Positions 46,284 through 58,900 of a stretch of DNA of 64,000 bases are shown in pieces. The notes below the pieces were generated by a model. The model did no database searches. It was not told the DNA's origin and worked only from the letters and a program-made list of their open reading frames with translations. This DNA is from Toxorhynchites rutilus septentrionalis (taxonomy: Eukaryota; Arthropoda; Insecta; Diptera; Culicidae). The position numbers were made by a program, and so were the translations under genes. Location: positions 76,890,204 through 76,954,203 of the forward strand of contig NC_073746.1 of the NCBI RefSeq assembly GCF_029784135.1, written 5' to 3'. The stretch's first letter is position 1; each line of letters begins with the position of its first letter.

Positions 46284-46953
46284 TAGAGATGGGCAAAACA
46301 GTTCACTTTGATGAACGGTTCACTCACTAACCGTTCATCTACGTGAATCAGTTCTTTTGAACCGTTCTTTCACTCTTTCGTTCAGCGGTATTAAGAACAA
46401 CATAGAATGTTGGCTGGAACCCAACATCAATAGACAGCTATTAATTGATATCGTTGGATTGGATAGTGTACGTATGGGATTTATGTAATAATTTGATGCG
46501 CACAAAATATGTGCAATTTTTCATATTCTCTTTTTGGACAACACACTGGTTCCATGTAAGATTACATATTTCATAATGTTCATTCAGGGGAAAAAATCAA
46601 CAGCGATTTTCACTAACAATCAATCATACAAACAATCACAATAACACGTACACGTAATATGCCAATCAATGAATTGAAAGCAACGAAAAAACTTTTTTCT
46701 CAACATGCCCTCACTATAAAATTTCATGTTTATCTAATCCAATAATCGTTCACAAGCAGTTCACTCTCCATCAGTTCACTCTCAAACAGTTCACTCGCAA
46801 CCCGTTCTTTTGGAGTCAGTTCGTTCACAAACCGTTCGCTCGCAATCAGTTCGTGGGGAGAACTACCGTTCTTTGAAAAAGAACGACCGTTCGTTCACTC
46901 TTTTCGGCGAACTAGTTCGTTCGTACCGTTCGTGAACGGTTTGCCCATCTCTA
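46284..46953. mobile_element. hAT-like non-autonomous element with 8-bp TSD
   Basis: Terminal repeats TAGAGATGGGCAAAAC at the left and, inverted, TAGAGATGGGCAAACC at the right; GTCGATAC flanks both sides (46276-46283 and 46954-46961). An 8-bp duplication and a TAGAGATGGGCA-type end fit the hAT superfamily. Both subterminal regions are full of short CAGTTCACT, CCGTTC and GAACGG words in both orientations, the type of array hAT transposases bind. 670 bp, no transposase. Confidence 0.9.
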
Positions 46954-47504
46954 GTCGATACCTAAAATGGTCTAACAAAACAACACCTTCAAAGTCAAAA
47001 TTGACGGAACATCTAAACGGAACGTGACTATTTCATTGAATCGCGGCAGGCTGGCGGACAGACTATCAATGATGGTCACTTTCACGCACAGAACTCGCAT
47101 TTAACCACCACAATCCGTAATAATGAGACGAGCGTGGAACCACACGTCTATCGCGAACCGATGCTCCAACCGCACCCTCCGTAAAAATAAAACAAAGAAT
47201 ATTTTTACTATTCATTATATCATTGTTTGTCAACAATAAAACGAAAATTGAACGGAGAAAAAATATTCATAACTAGAATAGTTAAAACCTGATGAAGTAA
47301 GAGGGCTCAAAAAAAAGTTGTGCCATGGCGTACACGATTCCTTCTTGTTATCTGAAACAGATAAATCGAACAGATTCTGAATAAGTAAAGAAGCCGCTAT
47401 CGCATAAACTTCGGACAAGTCAAAAACATCTGTTTTGACAAAATAACGGCCGTTTGAAGAACAAATTGCGGTTTAAAAAGTATTTTCTTACGTTTCCGTT
47501 TTTT

Positions 47505-48563
47505 TGACGTAGGACTACGTCTTTCATTTCTATACCGGGGTGTAAAATCAAAGTTTCGAAAACGAAAGCGTTACGCCGGAGACCGAGATTTTGAGTGTTA
47601 ATAGCTCCTAAACAACTGAACGAAATGGTATGATAAACACTTCATTCGAAAGATAAAATGTCTACGCGTTCTATACTTGTTACTTTCTGATCCAAAAACT
47701 TGTTTCAATAGTCTTAAATTTGCTTTCAAAATAGGCTATTGATATCACCAATCGGTATATAAGCGAGCGCCACTCGGAAATCCACTCAGTTTTAATTGAA
47801 CAGCGATTGGAGCATGTTGTCGCTGTTGTGGTGAAGCTCTTCGTTTATCATGAAAGCGCGGATGAACGGTGTCACCAAGAGCCTGTTTGTGCACCTTAGG
47901 CCAGACATGAATCCATCAGGAGGAGAGTGATGCCATAAACGGTTCCCCGGGAAGATCTCGAAGCAGCCGCTACATACACACACACATATACACGCGCGGA
48001 ATTCTTTCCGTTTGGATGCCATTCAGCATCGAGAAAGATCCGGAAAATAATCTGCCAGTTCCTCTAGGAATTTAAAAATACATTCACGTGAAAGAGTTTA
48101 TTTGAATGTTTTCTATAAATGTAACACTGTGACCAAATATGTTTCAATCAAGTGCTATTAACAGATGGTTATCGAGTTAGCATTAACCACTTGTGGGCTT
48201 CCAGTATCTAGGAAAATGTGGAAATATCTAATCGTTACTGAAAATAATCTGCCAGTTCCTCTGGGAATTTAAAATTACATTCATGTGAAAGAGTTTATTT
48301 TAATGTTTTCTATCCATGTAACACTGTGACCAAATACATTAGGTTTTGTGATTTTTCAATCAATCGCAATCAACAGGATAGCTTCTGAAGATTATTCTTC
48401 CCCATCAGTAGGATATTTCCGTATCCAATATTGGTTGTATAAAACCTTGTACCTCCAATGTAACGCTCTCGTTTTCGAAGTTCTCCAAATATTCATTCAT
48501 TCAGAATGAATTCAGATTCAACTTCATACAAATGATCTCTAAATCAACGATAGTCCTACGTCA
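47505..48563 (+). mobile_element. TGACGTAGGACTA-family element d, with promoter
   Basis: TGACGTAGGACTA at 47505-47517 and complement at 48551-48563; the right end is followed by GCGGTTATACCATAGATATAAC. It is the inverted, nearly full-length copy of element a, with a shorter GT tract. Two copies of the TCTGCCAGTTCCTC-type stretch (48050 and 48250) lie inside. The minus-strand frame 47792-48022 crosses the GT tract and corresponds to the frame in a, but has no known domain. Confidence 0.75.
47756..47791 (+). promoter_or_regulatory. TATA plus initiator core promoter in element d
   Basis: TATATAAG at 47756-47763 and TCAGTT at 47786-47791, with the initiator A at 47788, 32 bases from the first T. 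The same layout is found in elements a and b. Transcription would run toward 48563. Confidence 0.6.
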
Positions 48564-48680
48564 CCCTTGCGGTTATACCATAGATATAACCCACTTCCTG
48601 TTTTTAAATAGTAAAACTTAAAAAATATTATTTTTAGAGGGTCATACGATAGAGAGATGCCCGCAGATTGTATTAATATA

Positions 48681-50398
48681 CAGTGACTCAAATCCGTAAT
48701 CGTACTCCACCATGCAGATCTCTTTTCCCTTCTTATGAAAGTCGAAAACAAGTTTTCGGTACACTCTATTTAGATAAAAATTATAGTGTCATATGAGAGT
48801 TAAAAGGTTTGTTATCTGTTTTCAGAATAATGGTTTTTATTTCTCTAAAAATGGAAAATTTTCTCTAAAAATAGAAAATTTTCTCTAAAAATGGCAAATG
48901 TATGTGCCAATGTATAAAAAATTGACTCAAACTCATAATCGTACGCTGGTTGAAATCTCTACTCGATTTCGAAGGCGTTGACCAATTTCCTAATTCCATC
49001 ATTATTATGGTATCCCTTGTTCATTGCAACTATCTTTAGCTGTCTTCAGCCTTATCTACGAGTATTTTGGTGTATTCAGAAGGTATATTTATCATTTTTT
49101 TCATTAAGTGGTTTTGAAAATCTTTTTTTTTTAATTTAATGGTTTCTAAATTTTCTACACAGATAACTTCCTTAGTTTTTTACTGGGTTGGATGTCGGAA
49201 GATTGTGGAGGAATATCAATAACTTTTGAGTAATTGTAATGTAACCATGTGCGAACTTCATATGTCTTGAGCTCTGGGTCATTGTCTTGGCAAAACTTGA
49301 ATCCTCAATTCTATCCTATTATGTTGACACTTTGCTACATATTTTACTTCAGGATGATCGAATAAACATTCTGGCCCAATACACCATCGTTGAAAACCAA
49401 ATTCCTCATACATGCAACCTCATATCCTCCCTCCACCACCACCACCATGTTTAAACATTGTTTTTAGATTTTTTTACGTTTAATTCATCGTTAGCTTCCT
49501 TCATACGAAACGATAACCATCGGAGTCAAAAATATTAAATTAGGACCCATCTATGGAAATAACATCTTACCAGTAAGACATTTATGTGTTTCATGCTGTT
49601 TGGAATAATCAAATTGGAGTTACTGATCATTTTTTGCTGAAAAACGGTTTGTCCCTTTGTGCTCGGGCATTCAAACTGCCCTTCCTAGGCACAATACAAA
49701 CTTTTTGTTTGCTCAATTTGGTTTTTATTGATGGTGCAATGGATCAGAATGTTTACTTGAACATCCCAAAGGTGTAGTATGTAGCGAAGTGTGAACAAAA
49801 TGAGATGGAATCGAGGATTCAAGTTTTGCTAAGACAATGACCCAGAGCTCAAGACGTATGAAGTTCGCACACGGTTACATTACAATTACTCGAAAGTTAT
49901 TGATATTCCTCCACAATCTTCCGACATCAATCTTAGTAAAAAACTAAGGAAGTTATTTGTGTAGGAAATTCAGAAACCATTAAATTTAAAAAAATAACGA
50001 ATTAAAAAAACACTGAATTAAAAAATTTATAAATATACCTTCTGAATACACCAAAAAACTCGTAGATAAGGCTAAAGACAGCTAAAGATAGTTGCAATGA
50101 ACAAGGGATACCATAATAATGATGGAATTAGGAAATTGGCCAACGCCTTCGAAATCGAGTAGAGATTTCAACCAGCGTACGATTATGAGTTTGAGTCAAT
50201 TTTTATACATTAGCACATACATTCGCCATTTTTAGAGAAATAAAAACCATTATTCTGAAAACAGATAACAAACCTTTTAACTCTCATGTGACAATATAAT
50301 TTTATCTAAATAGAATTTTCCGAAAGCTTGTTTTCGACTTTCAAAAGAAGGGGAAAGAGATCTGCATGGTGGAGTACGATTACGGATTTGAGTCACTG
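48681..50398. mobile_element. Tc1-like element made of two inverted copies
   Basis: TA flanks both sides (48679-48680 and 50399-50400). The ends read CAGTGACTCAAATCCGTAAT and its complement. The arms are about 700 bp (48681-49405 and 49705-50398), far longer than normal terminal repeats, because each arm includes the 3' part of a Tc1-type transposase gene in opposite orientation. A second TIR-like phrase TTGACTCAAACTCATAATCG lies 240 bp inside each arm, giving an IR/DR-style layout. The 300-bp spacer holds more of the plus-strand copy. Confidence 0.85.
49586..49960 (+). pseudogene. Tc1-type transposase fragment (DD34E, glutamate lost)
   Basis: Plus-strand codons give LVFIDGAMDQNVYLNIPKV and, after a frame change, DNDPELKTYEVRTRLHYNYS and KVIDIPPQSSDINLSKKL. 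These match the Tc1 pattern around the second aspartate (QDND) and the NPIENLW glutamate block, with 34 residues between. The glutamate position is lysine here and PIE has become LSK, so the catalytic triad is broken. The N-terminal DNA-binding half is absent. The left arm (48960-49405, minus) carries the same region with stops, but keeps FCQDNDPELKTYE. Confidence 0.75.
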
Positions 50399-50639
50399 TA
50401 AATTCGACATGAATCGGTTCAGTAGAATTTGAGATATCGTGTACGCCAGTTGAAAAAAAAAAATAGTTTCGAGAAAAACGCGTTTGAAGTTCATTATTAT
50501 GGCCGTACCAGGTTATATACCGCATAACTAAAATGGCTTCAACTCGGTAAATAATAGGATTTTCGATAAGTCCTTTAAAGGCTATATTCTTGGATGCCTA
50601 AACTACAGAAAAATGAAGGAAAAAATTTTGTTTTTCAAA

Positions 50640-51560
50640 TTTATAGACTAGAATACTGCCCTAATACCCCTGTTTTGGAAGATGGTCCGGGACATCTCAT
50701 TTTGGTGAAATGAAATGGATGTATCTTTGAAAGCTGCGAGCGTTTTTTCGCATTCGAAATGAACCCTCCGACGATGAAAATGAATATATAGCCCATTAGA
50801 GTAGTTTCTATCGTCGATGGTTATAAAAATTTCTAATCCTGATCGGCGACGCAGACCAAATTTCCTTGGGCTCCAGAATAGCTTTATCAAGGTGTTGAAG
50901 TCTGCGTCTAGTTAAAGCTCCGCAGTTACAGAACAAATGTTCCGAGGTTTCGCTTTCGGCATTACAAAAGCGACAAATATCATCTTGTGCTAAACCTATG
51001 TTTTTAAGATGGTATTTACTCAGGCAGTGTCCTGTTACAAGACCAGTGAATGTGCTGAAGTCTTTCTTACTAAGGTTTAGCAGCTATTGAGTAATTTTAA
51101 TCCTCGGCGTAATAAATTTTTTCGCCTGTTAAAGTTTTGCAGCCATCCAAATGGCTGTCACTTCCCGGTCTTCTCATTTATTCAGCTCACTTTTCAATAC
51201 ACAGTCAGAATGTCCGCAGAATGGTTCTGGACCAGTGAATGGTGAGTTTGAGCCGTTCCTGGCAAGTTCATCTGCTCGCTCGTTGCCCCCTATACCGCAA
51301 TGGCCAGGAATCCAGTACAATTGTACCGAACTTTTCTGACTTAATTGCCGTTAAAGGGGAATGCATTCCCAGACAATTTTTGAAGAGCATTAAAAAGCAT
51401 TTAGAGCATTATGTGCCGCATGACTTTCTGAGAATATGCAGATGTTAATATGTCTATATTTTCTGTTGAGGCAGACATTTAAACATTCTATGATTGCAGT
51501 TATTCCTGCCTGAAAAACTGTTGGCCAGTTTCCCATAGCCACAGAGGCTAATTTAGTTTT
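50640..51560 (-). pseudogene. C-terminal part of an RNase H-bearing non-LTR element
   Basis: Minus-strand frames, broken by stops and shifts, give an RNase H tail with GNERADELA-like residues (around 51230-51300), then a cysteine-rich tail: ICRFCNAESETSEHLFCNC near 50940-51000, a zinc-knuckle pattern seen at the end of many non-LTR polyproteins. The final part near 50860-50900 would be the C-terminus, followed by untranslated sequence. It is badly decayed. The clade (LOA or another RNase H-bearing group) is not settled. Confidence 0.55.
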
Positions 51561-54500
51561 TTATGCAAACAACGTAAGTTTGTCAAAGATGACAAACAAA
51601 TAACATAAGATCGTCAAAACCCGCTTTTTAACTACGAACAATACTTCGGACTCTGATTTTAGTCTTGATTACAATAGTTGGTACACTGTTACTACTGTAC
51701 GAAAAGCGGATATACTGTTCTCTTATATTGTTGCGTCCGCACGTAACCAGCACGATGAAGAAGAAAATTCGGGTTTTTTAATCCGTTTGTATTATACGAA
51801 AAAAATTCCCTAAAACACAAATGATGTTAATTTTGTTCATCCGAGGCAAAAGTACAGGTCGAAGTTTTGCTGATAAATTAACTAAAAACTCATAAATTAG
51901 CAAAGGATATACAACAGCGAATAAAAACCGAGATAAAAACAAAACATAAAAGCACACAAGGTTCCTGAGAGGTTTGTGAAGTTGCAAGATTTTCGAAAGA
52001 GAGCTCGCGATTTCATCAAAACCAAATCAGAATATGTTTTTGATCATTTTTTTTTCTTGGGGTGCAATAAAAAACGTTTATTTAGAACCCAGAACATTTT
52101 TATACCATCAATGCAATCTCAAGATAGATGCTGATTTCATGCATCCAGATTCTAGCTGAACAAATCTCCAAAGCTTGGCTAACAAGTGGTTTGAAAGTAA
52201 TTCCTAATCTTAGAACTCTGAATTACTCTCAATTTTGTGTATTTTTTCCTAAGTGTTGGGATTATCTAGAAAATATTTGGTATGAATTTTGGTCACTTTT
52301 TATTGAGAATTATCCGACGTCCAAACGGATAGATTCTTCTCAGATCACTAGAATAGTCTGTCTACCACAATAAATTGAATTTATTTTCATGCCTAGCACG
52401 GAATTCAAGTCTTTTCCTATTTAGGATTTCATTTTTTCACCCAATAACAATATAATTGTCCGCCATCAGAGTGCATTTTCTAAACAAGTGAACAATTTCA
52501 TCCACCTTAGCAACAAATCATCTGCCAACAGGCAACCGTATAAATAATTTACCAGCATACGCCCCCACTCGGAAAAGCATCCATCCGCAGTATCCTTCCT
52601 GGGGTTGCCAGCGGGTACCACCAATGAGCGCGATATCGTATTTCTTGCGAAAAGTTATATGTTTATTTGCTCCAATCTCAAGCTGGCCCGAGAAAGGCAG
52701 CTAGCAATAACAACCGTTTTGCAACAAATTCTGATGCTATGGGGGGAGAGCGAAAAGGTTATACCGCGCCCACCACTTGTTGAGTACGGGAGCTTTCGCC
52801 GATACGTGGAAATACGCCAAGCGGCCGAAGTGAGACGGATGGGATACGAGTAACAGAGATCACTGCAGCACTCGGATGAGGCTCATCGGATGCTTGCCGA
52901 GATGCTGGATGGGGGGGAGGAGATCCCCCCGGTGGTTAGAAAGAGAACACTCGCTACCCAGCATCCTAGAAGTGCGAACCATGCCGACCACTGCACAGAC
53001 GAGGCGATTGATGTTTATATTTGCATTCGCTTATGTGCCCCGGTTTTGATGTTCGCGGCATGTGATCTCACATGTGCGAGCGGCACACATGTAAAGCAGC
53101 ATGCGATGGTCATGTGGGATGGTTGCTCCTCCCCTTTGGGGCTCGATGGTCAAAATCTATTGGAGATTGTGTTGGTGGATTCAATGGGACTATCGTAAGC
53201 TTTTTGGAACCTGGGTTTTCATATATCACTTTCGTTAAAATTTATTATTGAACAACTTTCAGCTTATTAGAAAGAAATATGAGAATAACTTTCATCATAA
53301 ATATTTGCTTTTTACCTCCGTGTATGTGGAAACTTGTTGCTGAGCTGTTGTCATGCTTGTCAGACGGTACATCCAGTTCTCTCTTTCGCGCGATCGAAAG
53401 CTTTCGAAAAAGACTATAGACGGGAGCTTCCGAACCAGTGCGCATGATTTCGCTCGTTCGGCCTTGTCTTATGTACAGGAATTTGCGGGTTTTGTTTTGA
53501 TCCTGCAGCGGCAGCTTACTCAGTGCTCATTGCGAAGAAGAAGCAAGCGGATGTGACCACGAGAGGTAGCTGCTTCAATAGTCGCCGTCACCAGCATGCT
53601 TCGCGTGTGGAAGCGTGCCGATCTATGTATTGCTTGTCTAGCTCTGGGTTGGTTCCTCGTGGCAACATGATATGACGATGCATTCCGCAAAACATCTACA
53701 AGACTCGTTGTTTCCAAGGTATTCTGGGGATACATAAACCGATGAAACCACTGCTGTTATGGACCTTAGACTAACGAACAAACCTTGCCCCCCATTAGTT
53801 ACCGACTTCTAGCCGACAGAAAAAATAAACTTAGCTAAAATTTTCTCCCTCAAGTGATAAACACAAGTTTGTCCCTCTGCTCGTTTTAGTTCCATTCGGC
53901 GCGATGCTGGAACCGGTTCCCGGTTGAGCACGAAATCGTTCTGAGCATTTTCGGGTATTCGTAGTTTCGGGGTTTAAGGTGGATTTCAGGAAGATTACAC
54001 TATCAATTGTCAATGTTTACGGCAACGTCTCCCAAAATGAATCGAATTATGCATATTCTCCTGACCGACCGGGGGAACGAATGATGGTCCTTCAACAAGT
54101 GTGTGACTTGGATTGTGTGCTGTTGCTCTTTGTTGTTGGGGTGTGTGACTTCTAAATGGTGTGCAATAAATTACATTTATGAGGCTAGCTATGAATAAAC
54201 GATGAATGAGCTTTGGACCTTTCAATGGCAAGTGTTTAAAAGATGGTTTTTTATGTATTGTGGTTCGGTGACTGTGAATTAGATATACAGTACTGAATTG
54301 GTTCAGTTAATAGCGCGGTTTATTTATTCGGTGCTAAATGACTCGAACTAATCTGGACGATATGGTGAGTGTTTAGGTAATTAAATTTTACAGGGTATAG
54401 AAGTATTTTCAGAGATGATTTATTTAGTTATATTTATGAGAATGTTAATCAGTAATGTTTTGAGTTTCATATAACAAAATCAACAACCATATCGAACTCA

Positions 54501-55560
54501 GTGACTTCACACGACACTTGTATGGAATATATCAAGACTTACCAGAGTGTAAAGCGATGTGTGAGGAACCGACATAAAATTCTCGTTACTTGTTTCCGTG
54601 AGCGACAGATAAAATGCGTATATCTCAGCAGAGTCGGAGAATATCTCAACCTGATAATACCGACTTCAAACAGGTTGGATCTTATATTGTCTGTAAATTT
54701 AGTTCATCATGTGTATATTACCTCGGAGAATTTAGTTTTTCAATAAAGTATAAAGTATGGATTGAGTTAATATGACACCGTTATTTTTGTGAAATTACAT
54801 ACTTTTGCTTGTTTAGAAAATAAACCAATGTCTTATTCCTAGTATGTTCGATCTGAAGATACAACCTTTGACCACATTCTAGGCAACTTTTGGATCTGGA
54901 AATACAATTTTTATGCTTTCATGCTTTCTTGAAAAGTAAATCGGCTTTCCAGAAGATTTGTCTTCATCGTCCTTCATTAAAGTTGATCTGAAATAGATAC
55001 ACCGGATCTCGATCATATTGAAGATTTTCTAATACATACAAAGCCTTCACTAAACTCGTCCCTAAGAAAACAAACTTGATCAGATCCAAGATAATCTTTG
55101 AGCATTTATGGCAAAGGTTACAAACTGGAGAAACGCTGCAATATAACAATATAACTGAGAAATCTGAGAAACTGAGAAAGAATCGTATAGCAATACATGG
55201 ATTTTAATTAGGAAATTTTGGATCATCTGGATTCTATACATAAGCAATTCTAGCTGAACAGACACAAAAAGGTATTGCTCTAATCCGATGCGCATTTTCT
55301 TTATTTTTCTTTCATTTTCTTTGCTTCATGCAATAGCAAGGCTTTTAGATAGACCACAGTGTTTGAACATTTGGACATGAAACATAAATCCTCGGCTAGT
55401 GATTTGTTCAGTGAAAAGGTTGTGAACCCGTTTTGGTGTCCCCTGCCGATACTGAAGATCGTTATTCAATTATGGAATTTAGACCGTATTTTTTATTACA
55501 TAGAAAACGAAGTTTCGATGAGTAGTAGACATTTAAAATTCAGTTGAGTATTTCTAGTAA
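51560..55560. other. Mostly unique region without a recognised gene
   Basis: 52560-54230 is less AT-rich and not repeated in the window. Open frames such as 52128-52373, 52605-52853, 52890-53198 and 54501-54746 have no motif I can name. ATGACTCGAACTAATCTGG at about 54338 followed by GTGAGT could be a small first exon with a donor site, but this is weak. Confidence 0.35.
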
Positions 55561-55948
55561 TATCTGTAGTATCTATCTATTACTGGTAACAGATTGAAAA
55601 TCAGTAAATGTTACAAATTTCCGAAAATGCCTTGCGCTAATCTCAGCGAAATTAGCAATTGAATTTTTGCGGAGACCTGAGGAAAATACTAAATCGATGG
55701 AGCAAAGAAAAGAGGAGAAGGTTGAGAGCCATTGTTCTACATCTAACGCATTATTGGTTTTAGGAATCAAGAAGGGTGGTGGTGGTTTTGTATTATAGAG
55801 ACTTTAAACTTTTTAGTTCATTCGTCTCTTCCAAGAAGAGCAAAATTTTTGCACTATTTATTTGTCTTGAATTGGCCAAACTTTTCTTCATGGCGGTCTT
55901 CAGAATCGAAATCACCGTCTTTGAAGCGAAAGAACTAACTAGTCACGA

Positions 55949-55990
55949 CACATTCTCCTTTATTCCGCGTCGCGAATAAAGGAGAATGTG
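55949..55990. repeat. 17-bp perfect hairpin
   Basis: CACATTCTCCTTTATTC (55949-55965) and its exact complement (55974-55990) enclose CGCGTCGC. Function unknown. Confidence 0.85.
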
Positions 55991-56269
55991 TAAGGAATGT
56001 GCTTTATCGTGGAAGCCACCTTACTTTTTAGCTCCTATTTCATACCCGAGTCGATAACATATGAGGACACGACTTCAAATCTCACCTAAGTGACAATCTA
56101 TAGTCACGCAATTCGCCTGCAGGAATACCGTAACTTGAGTCATCTCATGTCACTCGCCGCGCGGAATCAAGGGGATTGTTTCACTTAGAGCAGCATCTCC
56201 GTAAACTTTTTGGGTGCAAGTCAACTCTTCCTACAAATGACGAACACTCGATGATTAATGGAAAAGCTA

Positions 56270-56330
56270 TAAGGTACACCGGGGCAAGTTGAATCACGGG
56301 GTAAGTTGAAACGGAAGCCATAACTTTTAC
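56270..56330 (+). repeat. Paired GGGGYAAGTTGAA motifs
   Basis: ACCGGGGCAAGTTGAATCACGGGGTAAGTTGAA lies across 56277-56310, similar in style to the CACGGGGTGAGTTGGAC end at 2891. Possibly an isolated element end. Confidence 0.4.
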
Positions 56331-56650
56331 TAGGAATGATGGATTGACGTAATATATTTTTATGATAGTCATAACCACAATATAGGAACGCATACCCCAC
56401 CTTTGTTTATTTTTCGTCGTTCGTGAAATCAAAATAAACATTGAGTGCGCTGACTTAAACGGTCCGAAAACACTGTTTTATTATTTTGATTAATTTTTAA
56501 ACATCTTCACGAGTGCGATACGTGATATTTGAATATTTGATTGATCCCTGAAAGCTTATGCTTTATCTTATCGTATTCTTAATCTTATACTTTATTCAAT
56601 AGTGGCTTTGAGTGGCTCTACTTTGACATGAAAGGGCCTAAAATAATATT

Positions 56651-57385
56651 CATATAAATCGCGTATAAATTAGAACATGTAAATCGCGATAATTTGTACA
56701 GAAAATGTTACAAGTTAAACATTAATTGTAATTTTTCAAAGAAAACATGGAAAAAGTGCGAAAAACTTTTTCCCTGTAAAAGTGCCCATCTTCCGATGTA
56801 TGGCGACTTGTTGTAAATTGTTAGTACTATTTATATCTATTTTATCAAAATTTAAAAAACACATGTTTTCGAGAAAACGGGATTATAATCCAAACAAAAA
56901 TTTTCAATGAACTTTATTTTCAATCATTTGTTTGATATTTTTTTATGAAAACCTGAAAAATCTCCTACATTTAATTTTTTAACCAGCATTTTGTAGATCT
57001 TATAGATTTAAAATTAAGATTTTTATAAAAAAGGGTTGAAAAAAAAACTCATGATTTCAAAAAAATTCTCACACTGAATCTATCAGACCTACAAAATTTT
57101 AGTCAAAGAATGAAATGTAGGAAATTATTCATGTTTTCATTAAAAAATAACAAATAAAGTTTTGAAAAAATAAATCATAAAAATTTTTTTGAAAATTAAA
57201 AATGATTTTTCTCGAAAACTCGAAAATATGTTTTAAAAATTCTGAAAAAGAAAGAAGTCTTTACAATTTCCAACAAGTCGTCCAAAGAATTTTCGCACAA
57301 CAACTTTTTCATGATTTTCTTTGAAAAATTACTATTAATGTTTAATTCGTAACACTTTTATGTATAAATTATCGCGATTTATATG
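56651..57385. mobile_element. 735-bp foldback element
   Basis: Ends CATATAAATCGCG and CGCGATTTATATG. Inverted phrases continue inward: AATTTTTCAAAGAAAACATG against CATGATTTTCTTTGAAAAAT, ACAAGTTAAACATTAAT against ATTAATGTTTAATTCGT, and ACATTTAATTT against GAAATGTAGG. The centre is near 57018. AT-rich, non-coding. Confidence 0.75.
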
Positions 57386-57564
57386 ATCTGCTACCTATTT
57401 TAAGTAATAAAGTAAAAATTATTCTAATTTTTTTTCGAATATTTCAAGTATGCAAAGTTGCTTAGTTGCTGGGTGTTTACCCATGTGTTTACACCCACAA
57501 CGTTTCACTACTATCTGAGATGGTGCTGTCAACAGCCAGTCGAGTTGGCATGAAACGCTTCATT

Positions 57565-57828
57565 TCTTTCTTTCTTTAAATGGCACTAATGTTCTTAGAG
57601 GAACTTTGTCGTCTCAACGAAGTATTACTTGCGTCATTTTTATTAGTACTTAGTTGAGATTTCTATGCCAAATAATACGCCTAGAATGCATTCTGAGTGG
57701 CAAGCTCTACAATATGCGTGACCAAGTGCGAGACGGAAAAAAAATTCCCCCGACCTGGACAGGAATCGTACCTGAACCTCCGGCATGTTAGGTTTGACGC
57801 TAACCACTCGGCCACGGGAGCATGATCT
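57565..57828 (-). mobile_element. Feilai-like SINE, second copy
   Basis: Matches 33825-34097 over its whole length, with more changes in the tRNA-like head (B box GGTACGATTCC instead of GGTTCGATTCC) and a GAAA-type tail. No clear target duplication was found. Confidence 0.85.
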
Positions 57829-58504
57829 TACACAGTAGATCCTAAACAGAACGCTCACAGTGAAATACTTATCAACTTGTTCCATTTTCTTTGAATGTAA
57901 GCAGAATTTTCTGCCAGGGCTTTAAAATCGCGGGTTTTCTACATAAAAATGACTCCCATATTAATATCCCACATTTTTAGCAGTCCGTAAAAAATGATGT
58001 ATTGCCAGATACCTTCGGAAGTTTTTGGTAAGTCAAAATATTAAAATAATATTCCAAGCGCGGTGAAAAAAAAAGTTTTTGTGGGTGGAAATATGATTGG
58101 GTTATGTTAAAAAGTGCGCCTTATACGATGCATTTTTGAAATTAACTCAGAAAAGTATTCTTCTTAGTTTTAACGTAAGACTACGACTTTCAGTATGGGT
58201 ACTAAATCAGAAAAAAGGTCACGATTTTATGAAATAAAGTTAACACCAATAACTGCCTTCGCTACGAATGAATTTTGATTATATGCACACCAATCGAATA
58301 TAAGATTCTCTAAAATTGTTTGAAACGTTCTGTATAATGATTCCGTAAATGTTTTCAATTAACGAAAATTTTAAGCAATCTCATTTTCCCATACATTTGT
58401 TTTACCCATTTGTGGACTTACCTACCCGTGCTGTCAATGAGGTTCTAGTTATGCATCGGTGAGTTGATATGTTCATATATCACTGAGAAGTAAGCTCCGC
58501 CTAT

Positions 58505-58889
58505 TTTCAACTGCGTATAGAGCAACTCCATCCCAAATCAGCCGAAAAACAGCAAGTTTTGACGTGACCCTCTTCGATTTTGTTGAAATTTGGTACAGAT
58601 GATGGAAGGTACTCAAAATAACAATTTTCATTATTATATAACCAAATTAGAAAAAAAATCGTTACTCAAAATCCAGATGTCTGATCAAAATATGATGTTT
58701 GACAAAGTTGTTGGAAGATGAATGAACCATTTAGAAAAAATAACATTTTAAATGCGCTGTTGAAAAACTCTTACTCAAAAATTGAATTTAATATTTAAAA
58801 CTTTTATATCTCAACGCCCCTCCCCCCTTCAGTATTTTTTGTATAAAAAAGCACTTCAAATTTAACAAAGTTTGACGTACAGTGGTGCC
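58505..58889 (+). repeat. Family A repeat, cut by the I-clade element
   Basis: Starts AGAGCAACTCCATCCCAAATC and runs to GACGTACAGTGGTGCCG. The sequence after the I element (62524-62690) is again family A-like, in inverted orientation (AATCAGACATCTGGATTTTG), so the host was a folded family A repeat. Confidence 0.65.
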
Positions 58890-58900
58890 GTGGAAATCTT

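Noticed and set aside
54338..54370. Small first exon ATGACTCGAACTAATC with GTGAGT donor
   Set aside because: Only nine codons, no acceptor or downstream exon recognised; too weak to list as a gene.
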